From Streptomyces pseudovenezuelae (lineage in GTDB: Bacteria; Actinomycetota; Actinomycetes; Streptomycetales; Streptomycetaceae), in contig NZ_JARXVH010000024.1 in NCBI RefSeq assembly GCF_029892565.1, positions 44,357-108,356 of the forward strand: 64,000 nucleotides of DNA. Direction: 5' to 3'. Each line of letters opens with the position of its first letter. Position 1 is the stretch's first letter. The notes under the pieces were generated by a model. That model did not search any database. It worked only from the letters and a program-made list of their open reading frames with translations, and was not told where the DNA came from. Below are positions 35,574 to 44,679 of this stretch, one piece after another. The translations under genes and the position numbers were made by a program.

Positions 35574-35916
35574 ATTCGTCCTGTCCGGCGCCGACCTCCT
35601 CTACTGGCGTCGCAAACGCGAGCAGTGGCAGCTGCTGGCCGAAGGATCTCCCGACGACGCCACCGCCGACTACCTGCACCAGCACTTCGAGCCGACCGCC
35701 CGCGCGATCGACGGCCTGGAGAAGGCCCTGGCCGGCCTCGGCCTCCTCGATGACGCCCTCGCCCTGGACCTGCGCAAACCCCAGGACTACTTCCACCGCG
35801 TGTGGTCCACGGCCTTCCGCGCCGTCGACCTCGCCGACGTGGGCGACGACGAGCAGAGCGAGTACAGCGATAGGTGCACAACCGACAACAACCCCGAGCA
35901 GGACGACATCGCATGA
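35530..35916 (+). pseudogene. Tyrosine recombinase (Tn554 type), C-terminal remnant
   Basis: A plus-strand frame without a start codon reads CPWNLDCHNCDKFVLSGAD, then LLYWRRKREQWQLLAE, TADYLHQHFEPTARAIDGL and LDLRKPQDYFHRVWSTAF. This is the C-terminal tail of large actinobacterial recombinases that occur directly before DUF6262 genes. The catalytic domain is absent. Its stop overlaps the DUF6262 start (ATGA at 35913), preserving the original operon junction. Confidence 0.65.
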
Positions 35917-36509
35917 AGACCGCTGCAGTTCCCGCCGGGCCCCGCACCGCGGCGGCCCTGGCAGCCCGCCGCCGCAAGACCGAGGCCGCCCTGGAGCGGG
36001 TCCATCAGGCCATCACCCGACTCCGGCGCGAGAAGGCCCCGGTCAGTGTCGCCGCCGTCGCCCGACGATCGGACGTCTCGCGCACCTTCCTCTACGACAA
36101 CACCGAGGTCAGAGCCGCGGTCACCACAGCAATGGCCCAGGCCGGCGAACGCCGGTCCCGCACGCTCGCCGAGCAGGACGACGAGCGCGAGGCGACCTGG
36201 CGCGAACGCGCCCTGAACGCCGAGGAGGCCCTCAAGGCCACCCACACCGAGATCCTCTCCCAGCGCACCCGCATCGGTGAACTCCTCGGCCAGATACGCG
36301 ACTTGGAAGCCGAATGGACCCAGGAAGCCGTCCAGCGGATCACCACCGAGAACACCACCCTCAAACAGCGTGTCCGCCAGCTCACCACCGATAACCGCAC
36401 CCTGGACGAACGACTCAAGGCCGCCCGCTCCAACCTGCGCTTCCAGGACCGCCGCATGGCCGACCTCGAAGCCCAGATCACCGACCCCTCACCGGGAGTT
36501 CAGCGATGA
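35913..36509 (+). CDS. DUF6262 protein (TnpC-like accessory of Tn554-type elements)
   Basis: A 198-residue protein: an N-terminal helix-turn-helix (VSVAAVARRSDVSRTFLYDN) and a long coiled coil from about residue 75 to the end. This is the shape of TnpC/DUF6262 accessory proteins encoded after paired tyrosine recombinases in Tn554-type transposons. The start at 35913 overlaps the upstream stop. It looks intact, although its recombinase partner is destroyed. Confidence 0.75.
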   Translation: MKTAAVPAGPRTAAALAARRRKTEAALERVHQAITRLRREKAPVSVAAVARRSDVSRTFLYDNTEVRAAVTTAMAQAGERRSRTLAEQDDEREATWRERALNAEEALKATHTEILSQRTRIGELLGQIRDLEAEWTQEAVQRITTENTTLKQRVRQLTTDNRTLDERLKAARSNLRFQDRRMADLEAQITDPSPGVQR

Positions 36510-36556
36510 CGTCGAGGGTTCCTGCAAACCGCGCCTGACGGCGCGACCCGGTCCGG

Positions 36557-36589
36557 GGGAGTCCGGCCGCCTACGGCGGCCGGACTCCC
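36557..36589 (+). terminator. Strong stem-loop after DUF6262 gene
   Basis: Perfect 15-bp arms (GGGAGTCCGGCCGCC / GGCGGCCGGACTCCC) around a TAC loop lie 48 bases past the DUF6262 stop. Confidence 0.75.
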
Positions 36590-36685
36590 AAGCTGCCATC
36601 ACGGGGTGTCGACGGATTGTTGACGGTGGCAGCGGCGCTCGGCCAGCCAAGGCAGAGGCCGGGGAACGTCCCGACTCTGCCAGCC

Positions 36686-37120
36686 TCAGGCCGAGGCTGC
36701 GGCGACGCAGAACTCGTTGCCCTCCGGGTCGGCCATCACAACGTGGTGCCCGTCAAACTCCTGCAGGACGGCCCCGCCCGCCTTCACCAGCCGCTCAGAC
36801 TCCGCCTTGATCCGCGCCCACCGCTCACCGGCACTGCCGTGTCCCGGCACCCGAACGTCGATATGAAGCCGGTTCTTCGCCGTCTTCTGTTCGGGGACCT
36901 TGAGGATGGAGAGGCGAGGGCCGACGCCGTCTGGATCGCAGAGCCACGCCCCGTCGTCCTCGGAGTCGTCCTCCGGCAGGTCAAACTGCGCGAGCCACTC
37001 CTCGCGGGTCTTGAAGGGAGCAGGCGGCGGCTCGTCGATATAGCCCAATGCCGACTTCCAGAAATCGGCGAGGAGTTGTGCGTTCACGCAATCGAGGGTC
37101 AGATCGATTTTGGCTGCCAT
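36686..37120 (-). CDS. VOC (glyoxalase/bleomycin-resistance) superfamily protein
   Basis: A 144-residue protein with two betaalphabetabetabeta modules. It begins KIDLTLDCVNAQLLADFW and has LSILKVPEQKTAKNRLHIDV and the C-terminal HHVVMADPEGNEFCV, which holds a conserved acidic metal ligand. ATG 37120 fits the family start. It resembles the glyoxalase-like (Glyoxalase_6) group. The substrate is unknown. It sits between two transposon remnants and looks like intact cargo. Confidence 0.85.
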   Translation of the reverse strand: MAAKIDLTLDCVNAQLLADFWKSALGYIDEPPPAPFKTREEWLAQFDLPEDDSEDDGAWLCDPDGVGPRLSILKVPEQKTAKNRLHIDVRVPGHGSAGERWARIKAESERLVKAGGAVLQEFDGHHVVMADPEGNEFCVAAASA

Positions 37121-37257
37121 GACAGGACCGTACTGCACACCTCTGACAGATACCGCCGTCACCAGTACTCGTGATCCCTCGGAGAGCGTTGACCGACCGT
37201 CGTGGACATGTAGTCTATGAATCGTCGCAGTTCAGAGCCGGTTCACGAGCTCCTGCG

Positions 37258-37815
37258 GTCGGTAAATTCGACGACCTGCACTTCCTCAAGTGGCGCAAGA
37301 CCAGCGGCATCGAGGTCAGTAACCATCTCAAGTGGATCGCCAACGAGTTCCCCGTCACCCTCCTCAAGGTCGGTGTGGGGCTCGCGGACAAGGGCTTGTT
37401 CAGCGAGGGCGAGGCGACCGGTGACACGGTCCTGGCGCAGACCGGCCGACGCACCACCCGCCTGGACATGCCGCCCTTCACCATCGACACCGAACAGGGC
37501 CGACGCCACTGGCGCCGACTGCTCCTGGCGCTGGAACAGCGCATCGTCCTGACCGACGCACATTCCGGCATGCTCGCCGACGAGTTGTCCGACTACCTCT
37601 TCGCCCGGTCGACCGGGCACATCGGCTCCTTGATGACGCTGGTCAACCGCGGCTGCCAGCGCGCCCAGCGCACCGGAAGCGAACGCCTCACCCGTGACCT
37701 CCTCGACCAGGTCAGGAACGACGAGGCCGCCGAACAAGCCCGCCGCGAACTCGAATTCGCGCTTCAGGCGGGGAAGGCCACCAGCCGTCCACGCACCGCA
37801 CGGGCCGCCGGGTGA
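37258..37815 (+). pseudogene. TniB/TnsC-like AAA ATPase, N-terminal half missing
   Basis: From about 37258 the frame reads GKFDDLHFLKWRKTSGIEV (Walker B region), SNHLKWIANEFPVTLLKVG, FTIDTEQGRRHWRRLLL, DYLFARSTGHIGSLMTLVNR and the C-terminal LLDQVRNDEAAEQARRELE. This is the C-terminal half of a TniB/TnsC-type transposition ATPase. Walker A and the N-terminus are missing. The GTGA at its end overlaps the TniQ start, the usual operon order. Confidence 0.75.
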
Positions 37816-39970
37816 GCACCGCGCGGCGGACCCTGCCGATCCGGTGTGCGCCGTATCCCGGCGAGGCCCTGGACTCCTGGCTGGAGTTCACCGCGGCACG
37901 CCTGAACTGCCCGTTCACGGACGTGCTCAGCGCGCTCGGCCTGCCGAACCGGGAAGCAGCCATGGCCGCCCCGGTGCTGCCGGCCTGGACCATCCGGCTC
38001 ACCCGGGACGAGCTGGCCGTCATCGCCGAGGTCACCGGTGTTGCCGAGCACATTCTCGCGGCGATGACGCTGCAGCGCTGGGACGGGCATGCGGTGGTGA
38101 TCCTGCCCCGACACCGGCGAGTGAACCGGCGAGTGCTCTGGGGACGGGCAGGGTCCCGGTTCTGCCCCTTGCGCCTGGCCGACAGCGGCGGACGTTGGCA
38201 GGCGGCCTGGCGTCTGAGTTGGTCCTTCGCCTGCACCGATCACCATGTGCTGCTGGCCGACCGATGTCCGGCCTGCCAGCGGATTCCCCGCCTGCGCGCT
38301 CATCCCCGGCAGGAATCGCCCCGTCCGGGACTGTGCTCCGGCGCGGCCCCGGACGGCGGGCCACGGCCTCCTCGCTGTCACCACCCCCTGACCGACATTC
38401 CGGTCACAGAGAATCCCCGCGACAGCACCCTGGCCGAGACGCAACACCTCATCGACACCGCCCTTGCGGCCCCGGGAGACCCGGTGCGCTGGCCGCTTTA
38501 CGGGCCTGGCGGCGCACCGCTGAACGTGGTGCTGCGCGATGCGAGGAGTCTGGGGGCGCTGATTCTCAACCACGCGACACCCAGCGACCTGCGCCCCTTC
38601 GCCCCGCCCGACGTCCTGGACCGTCTGGAGCGCTACCGCGCCAGCCCCCTGCCCGCCAGCTCCCAGCGGGCACCAGATACCCGGCCCAGTGATCTGCACA
38701 GTCACTTCGCCCCCGGCGACGCCGCCGCCACGGCCGTGGCGGTCACCGCGGCCTTCGACATCCTGCGCGCCGAAAACACGCGCTGCGCGGCCAGGGCCGT
38801 GCGGTGGCTGACCGACCGCGTGGCCGCCTCTGGCCGGCCGCTGCACCCCGCCAACGTCGTCACCCTCGGCGGCACCATCTCGCCCGCACTCGAAGCCGCC
38901 CTGCGCTGCAGCCGGGAGACCAAACTGATGCCGGTGGCGCGCCTGCGCCACCGCACCGCCATCGACTCCACCCGCCCCCCGGCCAACCACGACTCAAGGG
39001 CCCGTCTACTGCCGACCGCCCTGTGGCCGGAGTGGGCCCTGCGGCTTTCCCCACGGCACCCCAGCGGCAGGCGCGCCGCCCAACGCGCCGACGAACTCCT
39101 CACCGTCGCCTGCCTGCTGGCCGGCAACACCACCTCGATCCGCGCCACTGTCCGACTGACCGGTACCAGCGTCAGCAGCCACAACGTGTCCACGTTCCTC
39201 GCCACCCTCACCCGCCACCAGGACGGCGCCGACCTCCTGCGCGCACTGATCCTGCTGGCCGACCGTCTCGATACACACGGCGCCCCGATCGACTACGCAC
39301 GCCGACGCGCCCTGTTCACCACCCGCTCCCGCTTCATCTCCCCGCAGAGCTGGATGGATCTCCAGCGGCGGCTGCGCTCGAACCCCCGGTGCCGATGCCG
39401 CGCACGCCCAACGCTGGCTCTTCCAGGCCCTGACCGGATCGCCCGCGCACCTCGCCCACTCCGACATCGCGCCCGCCACCCACGCTCAACGCCAGCACTA
39501 CCAGCGCTTTCGCTGGCGGATCCTGCCCGCCGAGGCCGAACTGCTCACCCACACCGCACGCATGCTCCTCGACGAGCACGGCATCGACGAATCCGTCCGA
39601 TGGGCACCCCGGCTGCCCGCCCGCCAACTGAACGATCTCGTGCTCCCGGGGCCGGACCCGGACAGCATCACCGCCAACCAGCTCCACCAGGCCGTGCCCG
39701 GCGGCGACTTCTCCGTCGCCCAGCTCGCCCGCGCCCTGGGCACCACCACGGCCCACATCACCTACCTGCTGTCCCGGCACCCCCTCGACTGGAGCCCACC
39801 GCGGTTTCGCCGCACCCAGTACACCGCCACCCGCGTCGGGGAATGGCGTACCTGGTACGAGGAGGACCAGCTGTCCCTACAGGCCATCGCCGACCGGGAA
39901 GAAACAAGCCTGGCCACCGTCCGCCTCGCACTACGCAAGAACGGCGTCACCATGCGCCCCGCCTGGCGGC
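37812..39970 (+). pseudogene. TniQ-family transposition protein with one-base frameshift
   Basis: GTG 37812 overlaps the TniB stop. The N-terminal TniQ domain is clear (LPIRCAPYPGEALDSWLEF, a zinc-ribbon-like CPACQR further on). A long body follows to WMDLQRRLRSNP. At a run of five C (39383-39387) the frame shifts: deleting one C lets it continue as GADAAHAQRWLFQALTGS, through ARALGTTTAHITYLLSR, to about 39970. The C-terminal limit is uncertain. Only a one-base error separates it from an intact gene of about 720 codons. Confidence 0.75.
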
Positions 39971-40049
39971 CCGGAAGTATCCGGTGTACCTCTGCCGAGC
40001 ATCGGCCCCCGCCGACACCGCGACGGACGTCTCTCGCCGACGCCCAACC

Positions 40050-40082
40050 GCTCCGGTCCCGGCTGTTTGCCGGGACCGGAGC
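40050..40082. terminator. Stem-loop terminator between TniQ and caspase genes
   Basis: Perfect 14-bp arms (GCTCCGGTCCCGGC / GCCGGGACCGGAGC) with a TGTTT loop lie between the convergent TniQ and caspase-propeller genes and could serve both. Confidence 0.75.
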
Positions 40083-40240
40083 AGCCGTGGGGTTCGGTCA
40101 GACCCCGGCGGTAGCGGTGCAGTTCTGGACGGTGCCGCTGTTGCCGCCCCCAGCTGGCCGAGGAGACCGGCGACCGTCGACAACCGTGGTGCCAGGCTGC
40201 CCTGTATGGATGCGCCGCTCCGGGGCCGGGGTAAGGCGCG

Positions 40241-40681
40241 CTACACCGGCAGCGCGTACAGGTGACTGCCGCCGATGTAGACCAGCCCGTCGGATACCGT
40301 CGGCGAGGACAACGTGGTGCCGCCGCTGCGGAACCTCCACCGCCGTTTGCCAGTGGTGGCATCCACGGCATACAGGTAGTAGTCATCGCTGCTGACGTAC
40401 ACCAACCCACCGGATGCCGCTGGTGCCGACAATTCGTTGCCACTGGTGAACTTCCAGTGTTGCTGGCCGGTGGTGGCGCCCACGGCGTACAGGTATCCGC
40501 CTTCGCCGCTGGCGTACACCACTTCGCGGGTGACCGCCGGCGACTTAAAAGAGCCATTGCCGCTTCCGGTGGTGAATCGCCAAAGCGGCTCACCACCGGA
40601 AGCGCTTAGCGCATGCAGCTCACCTAGGTCGTTACCCACGTACACGGCTCCCTGAGCAACCACAGGCGGCCACGAGCTCAC
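40241..40681 (-). pseudogene. Caspase-propeller gene, C-terminal part (beta-propeller blades)
   Basis: This minus-strand segment encodes about three and a half PQQ-type propeller blades, each with a pattern like GLVYVSSDDYYLYAVDATTG followed by W-x-F and ending SHLYALPV. It has no start of its own. It is the distal part of the caspase gene at 42327-44245, separated by an insertion sequence. CTCAC (40677-40681) is repeated at 42327-42331, and joining the two sides at this repeat keeps the frame open. Confidence 0.9.
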
Positions 40682-40769
40682 TAGCTGTTCTCTATCCGCT
40701 CGTGTGGTCGGTGGGGTTCGAACAGCGGGCTGGTTCGGGTGAGTTGAGCGGTGTTGAGGCATGAAGGAA

Positions 40770-40820
40770 GGGCCTCTTGGTAGCTCGCGGGTGTCGAATC
40801 CAGCGAGTTGCAAGAGGCCC
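40770..40820 (+). promoter_or_regulatory. Hairpin upstream of IS transposase gene
   Basis: GGGCCTCTTG (40770-40779) and CAAGAGGCCC (40811-40820) pair perfectly across a 31-base loop, just inside the left end and 20 bases before the probable GTG start. Such hairpins in insertion sequences can block transcription or translation entering from outside. Confidence 0.4.
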
Positions 40821-40840
40821 TGGTGTTGAAGTGTTGCGTG

Positions 40841-41758
40841 GTGGTGGCCGACGGGTCCAGTCGGTCCACCCCTGGGTGTGACTGTCTCGCCCACAGGTTC
40901 GGGAACGCGGCCGACCGGCCGGGCCGTCGGCCGCGGTACGACTCCGACATGAACGATGCGGAGTGGGCCCTGGTGCGGGATCTGCTGCCGGTGCCGGGAT
41001 GGCTGGCGGGCCGGGGCGGGCGGCCGGAGGGCTACTGCCAGCGGCAGATGATCGACGCGGTGCGCTACCTCGTCGACAACGGCATCAAGTGGCGGGCGAT
41101 GCCCGCGGACTTCCCGCCCTGGCCTCGCGTGTATGCCTTCTTCGCCCGCTGGCGGGATGCGGGCCTCGTGGCTGAGCTGCACGACCGGCTGCGCGGAGCC
41201 GTCCGTGAGGCAGAGAGCCGCGAGGAGGAGGCGAGTGCGGCGGTCGTGGACTCGCAGTCGGTGAAGGCGGACGCCACCGTTTCCTTCGCTTCACGGGGTT
41301 ACGACGCCGGGAAGAAGATCAACGGACGCAAGCGACACCTGCTCACCGACACGCTCGGGCTCCTGCTGGACGTGCTGGTCACGCCGGCGTCCACGACCGA
41401 CCGCGACGCCGCCCGCATCCTGCTGCCCGCGGCAAAGAAGCGCTTCCGGCGGCTCTCGCGGATCTGGGCCGACGGCGGCTACCGCGGCCACCTCCAGGAC
41501 TGGGCTGCCCAGCACCTCGGACTCGTTCTCGACGTCGTCCGCCGAAGCGACGACGTCAGCGGCTTTGAGGTCCTGCCCCGCCGTTGGGTCGTGGAAAGAT
41601 CCTTCGCCTGGTTGCTGCGCAGCCGGCGCCTGGTCCGTGACTACGAACGACGCACCGACACCAGCGAAGCCGTCATCCGGTGGTCGATGACCATGCTCAT
41701 GAGCCGCCGCCTGGCCGCCCGACATCAGCAGCGTCCTGCTCCAGCGCGGACGGCATGA
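40841..41758 (+). CDS. IS5-family DDE transposase
   Basis: A transposase of about 305 residues. It has the N-terminal DUF4096-type region (MNDAEWALVRDLLPVPGW, then YLVDNGIKWRAMPADFPPW), catalytic Asp in AAVVDSQSVKA, second Asp in RIWADGGYRG and Glu in PRRWVVERSFAW. All three acids are present and the frame is unbroken, so the element may be active. The start is taken as GTG 40841; ATG 40950 is a possible shorter start. Confidence 0.88.
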   Translation: MVADGSSRSTPGCDCLAHRFGNAADRPGRRPRYDSDMNDAEWALVRDLLPVPGWLAGRGGRPEGYCQRQMIDAVRYLVDNGIKWRAMPADFPPWPRVYAFFARWRDAGLVAELHDRLRGAVREAESREEEASAAVVDSQSVKADATVSFASRGYDAGKKINGRKRHLLTDTLGLLLDVLVTPASTTDRDAARILLPAAKKRFRRLSRIWADGGYRGHLQDWAAQHLGLVLDVVRRSDDVSGFEVLPRRWVVERSFAWLLRSRRLVRDYERRTDTSEAVIRWSMTMLMSRRLAARHQQRPAPARTA

Positions 41759-42215
41759 ACCGGCCCGGTTTCTCCTCGACCAGCCAGCCCCGTTCCACCA
41801 GCCGCTTCAGCCGGGCCCTCGCGCCCTCGACACGGGAGACGGACGCACTGTCCCAGCCCAGCACCACCGCCGCACGCCGGGCACCCAGCCCATCGACTCC
41901 CGCATCCAGGACGGCGGCCATCAACGCCTGATAGTCAACCGACAGGTCCTCCACCCCGGCCGAGTTCTCCCGGTGAGGCACCGCGCGCCGCGGCCCGACC
42001 GGCTTCCTCCGGGACGACCCGACAGCCACCACTGCGGGCGCTTCATCCTCGGCCAGCGCCTCCAAATACTGCTCCAGGCCGATCACCCGACGTCTGAGGA
42101 CCTCTCCCGCGTCCGCCAAGTCCGTCCGCACCCGCACCAGTTCGGCTTCGAGTTCCTCCACTCGCACCGCCGCGGCCTTCCGCCGCGCTTCCAACACCGC
42201 CCGCATCGACGGCAT
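41697..42215 (-). CDS. IS passenger protein: coiled coil plus winged helix
   Basis: A 172-residue protein of unknown function. An N-terminal coiled coil (ARRKAAAVRVEELEAELV) is followed by a linker and a C-terminal winged-helix-like region (ARRAAVVLGW, ARARLKRLVERGWLVEEKPG). Similar proteins occur beside actinobacterial transposase genes. It converges on the transposase and the two coding regions overlap tail to tail by 62 bases. It may help or regulate transposition. Confidence 0.7.
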   Translation of the reverse strand: MPSMRAVLEARRKAAAVRVEELEAELVRVRTDLADAGEVLRRRVIGLEQYLEALAEDEAPAVVAVGSSRRKPVGPRRAVPHRENSAGVEDLSVDYQALMAAVLDAGVDGLGARRAAVVLGWDSASVSRVEGARARLKRLVERGWLVEEKPGRFMPSALEQDAADVGRPGGGS

Positions 42216-42326
42216 CCGCCACCTCCACCGCAACTCGCTCAGCAACGAGTCGAGGCTTCCGCAACAGCCGCAATCCCATGTCTGACCAGCGGAATCCGCA
42301 CACGAGGTTCGGAAAGAGAACGACCT

Positions 42327-44245
42327 CTCACCCTGCCGAAGGTGCGATAGTTCCACCGCTTCTTGCCCGTGGCCGCGTCCAGCGCATACAGATCGTCCGA
42401 CATGCCGACGTATACCAGCCCGCCGGACACCGTCGGCGATACCTTGTAGTTCGAGTCGGCCTCAGTGGCGTACTTCCACCGTTGCTTGCCGGTGACGGCA
42501 TCGACTGCATATAGGTACGCGTCATCGCCGGTGACGCACACCAGCCCGCCGGACACCGTCGGTGCTGAGTACACGTTGTCGCCGGTGGGGAACCTCCACC
42601 GTTCTTCGCCGGTGTCCGTGTGTAACGCATACAGGCACTTGGTGCCGCTTGCGTACACCAGTCCGCCGGACACCGCCGGCGACCTGTCGTCCGCTCTTTC
42701 CTCCCCCACGCGGACCTTCCACCGTTGTTTGCCGGTGGCAGCATCTACCGCATGCAAGAAACCCTCCCAACTGCTCGAAAACACCAGCCCGCCGGACACG
42801 ACGGGGCGCCCCCCGAACGAGGAGCCAGCGGTGGACTTCCATCTCGCTTCCCGGGTGGGGTCGTCGTCGCTGTTCAAGAAGTACCAACCGGTGACGCCGA
42901 GTCCAGCGGCGGTCACGGTTCCGGCAAAGCTGAGCAGGACCCGTCGGCGGGATACACCTGTGGTGGCTGCGGCTGGAGACTCGGCGAGCCGGGGCGTCCG
43001 GGCGGGAAGGTGCCTGCGCAGGCGGGATCCCGGAGCAGTCGGGCTGCCTGAGGCACGAGCGTCGGGTCGCGCCCGCCCCGTGGTGGCGGGTTCGGGCTGG
43101 CCTGATGCCGGGGATGGGCCGGTGGGCGGGTGAGCTGTCTCCGTGTTGTCGGGTGGTTGGGTGGTGACCTCGTCGGTGGGGCAGGCCGGTGGCGGGCTGC
43201 TGTCTGCCACGGCGGGACTGGGGTCGGGGGCGGTCGCCGACCGGGACTGAGGGTCGGGTGGCATGGCGGCCAGCTGCTCGGCGGGGGGATCGGGCGATTT
43301 GGGAAGGACGGATTTCAGCCACGCGGTGGCGGCAGCGGAGACACCTCTGCTGTCGTCGTCCGCAAGACGGCGGATCTCGTCGAGAACGGCACCGCGGACG
43401 GTCTCGTTGCCGATCCGGTGCAAGTGGGCGAGCCCGTCGAGGGCGCCGATCCGGTCGTTGGCGATCGGGCTGCCGATGGCGTTGCGCAGGTGGGAGGGGA
43501 GCGTCCAGTTGATGTTTCGGGCGATGACGGTGCGGCCCTCGACGTTGTCCTGTTTCTTGGGTCGCTGCTGCGGCATTTCGTCGACGACCCGGTCGTGGAC
43601 GTAGCTGTACAGCTCGTCGAGGGTGATGTCGCCGTCGCCGTCGAGGTCTGCGCTGCCGTCGCGCAGGCCATCCACCAGGTAGCGGGTGAACACCGACTGC
43701 GCCGCCTGACCCTGCGGCTGATTGCCTTCGAACGAGTACTGCGTGGCGTCGGATGCGGTCAGCACGGTGCGGCCGCGGCCCTGGAAACGCTCCAGCGCGT
43801 GCACAGCGGTGTCGGCCTTGGCGAGGCGGCCGGCCGGGAACGCCCCGCTGTAGCAGCAGTCCAGAATCAGGACCTTCTGCCGCGAGACGCAGCCCTCCAT
43901 GGCCTGATCGATCTGCTCGGCGGAGATCGCGGTGAAAAGCAGGCTGTCACGGCGGGTGTTGGTCATGGCCAGGTACAGCCGGCCGTTGTCGTCCTTGAGG
44001 CCGTGGCCGGTGAAGTAGAGCAGGGTGAGGTCGTCGCGGCGGCGGTCGCGGTAGAAGTCGCCGATGGCCCCGCCAACCCGGTGGTGCGGTTCGTTGACCA
44101 GCGTGGTGATCTCGAATCCGGCGATGGCCGGGTCCCGCAGCACCGCGGCGAGCGCCTCCGCGTCGTGCGCCGGTGCGGTCAGCCGCCGCAGTCCGGTGTC
44201 CTGGTAGTCGTAGGTGGCGATCAGCAGTGCCAGCCGGCGTCCCGT
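42327..44245 (-). pseudogene. Caspase (C14)-TM-beta-propeller conflict effector, N-terminal part, split by IS
   Basis: The caspase domain has both catalytic residues: His in LLYFTGHGLKDDNG and Cys in VLILDCCYSGAF. A proline-rich linker follows, then a transmembrane helix (VLLSFAGTVTAAGLGVTGWYF) and four PQQ-type blades. The frame then runs into the insertion at 42326. With the C-terminal part at 40241 the uninterrupted gene would have 785 codons and about eight blades. Upstream of GTG 44143 the frame stays open to ACG 44245 (GRRLALLIATYDYQ, the first caspase strand), so the original start may have been ATG, now ACG. EACC1 lies directly upstream. Confidence 0.9.
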
Positions 44246-44247
44246 GG

Positions 44248-44679
44248 CTAACTGCCCGTGTGGCGGCGGATGTACGCGTCGATGAGGTCTCGCCGCTCGG
44301 CGGCGGACGCCCCCTCCAGTTCGATCGTGTCTCCGTCGATGGTCAGCGAGACACGATTCCGGGCGGAAGACCTGCCAAGCCAGTCACGCAGGGACTCGAT
44401 GAGCGCGGTGAACACGCCACCGGACGCGCTCAGCGCTACGACCATAGCCCCGAGAGTGACCGGATCGGTGCCCTTCGCGCCGTCAGGAGTTGGGCCGCCG
44501 GGCGCAGGACGGATCGATTCGACGTCCAGTTCGGCGATCTCGGCCCGCAGTTGGCGTGTCAGTCGTTCCCCCGCCTCCGAGTCCAGCTCGGGGTCGGGCG
44601 AGAGGACCAGCAGTACTTTCATCGCGCCGTCCGCCTGCTGATCCGTGTGGCCGCCTCTCATCGAAGCGCTGTCTTTCAT
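44248..44679 (-). CDS. EACC1 (effector-associated constant component) protein
   Basis: A 143-residue protein with the EACC1 pattern: VLLVLSPDPELDSEAGERLT, a Pro-rich link, then GAKGTDPVTLGAMVVALSAS, FTALIESLRDWLGR and RVSLTIDGDTIELEGAS. EACC1 proteins are encoded beside caspase or trypsin-type effectors in actinobacterial conflict systems. ATG 44679 has GGGGGA upstream; ATG 44622 gives the more usual N-terminus. It ends only three bases before the caspase frame, indicating an operon. Confidence 0.85.
   Translation of the reverse strand: MKDSASMRGGHTDQQADGAMKVLLVLSPDPELDSEAGERLTRQLRAEIAELDVESIRPAPGGPTPDGAKGTDPVTLGAMVVALSASGGVFTALIESLRDWLGRSSARNRVSLTIDGDTIELEGASAAERRDLIDAYIRRHTGS

Larger units (their letters stand above)
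40682..42326. mobile_element. IS5-type insertion sequence with passenger gene, inserted in caspase gene
   Basis: A 1,645-bp element flanked by the 5-bp direct repeat CTCAC. Its ends are imperfect inverted repeats: GTTCTCTATCCG...CTCGTGTG at the left and, read inward from the right, GTTCTCTTTCCGAACCTCGTGTG. It carries a plus-strand DDE transposase and a convergent minus-strand helix-turn-helix passenger gene. Removing the element plus one repeat rejoins the caspase-propeller frame exactly. A 5-bp duplication is unusual for IS5 relatives, so the subgroup is uncertain. Confidence 0.85.

Noticed and set aside
39381..39390. Programmed frameshift in TniQ at C5
   Set aside because: A slippery-site mechanism cannot be excluded, but no stimulatory structure or heptamer is evident and TniB beside it is already truncated, so decay or a sequencing slip is more likely.
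40670..42340. CRISPR-like or tandem repeat array in the propeller and IS region
   Set aside because: The repeated words come from homologous propeller blades at the protein level; spacing and sequence vary and no identical repeat/spacer units exist.
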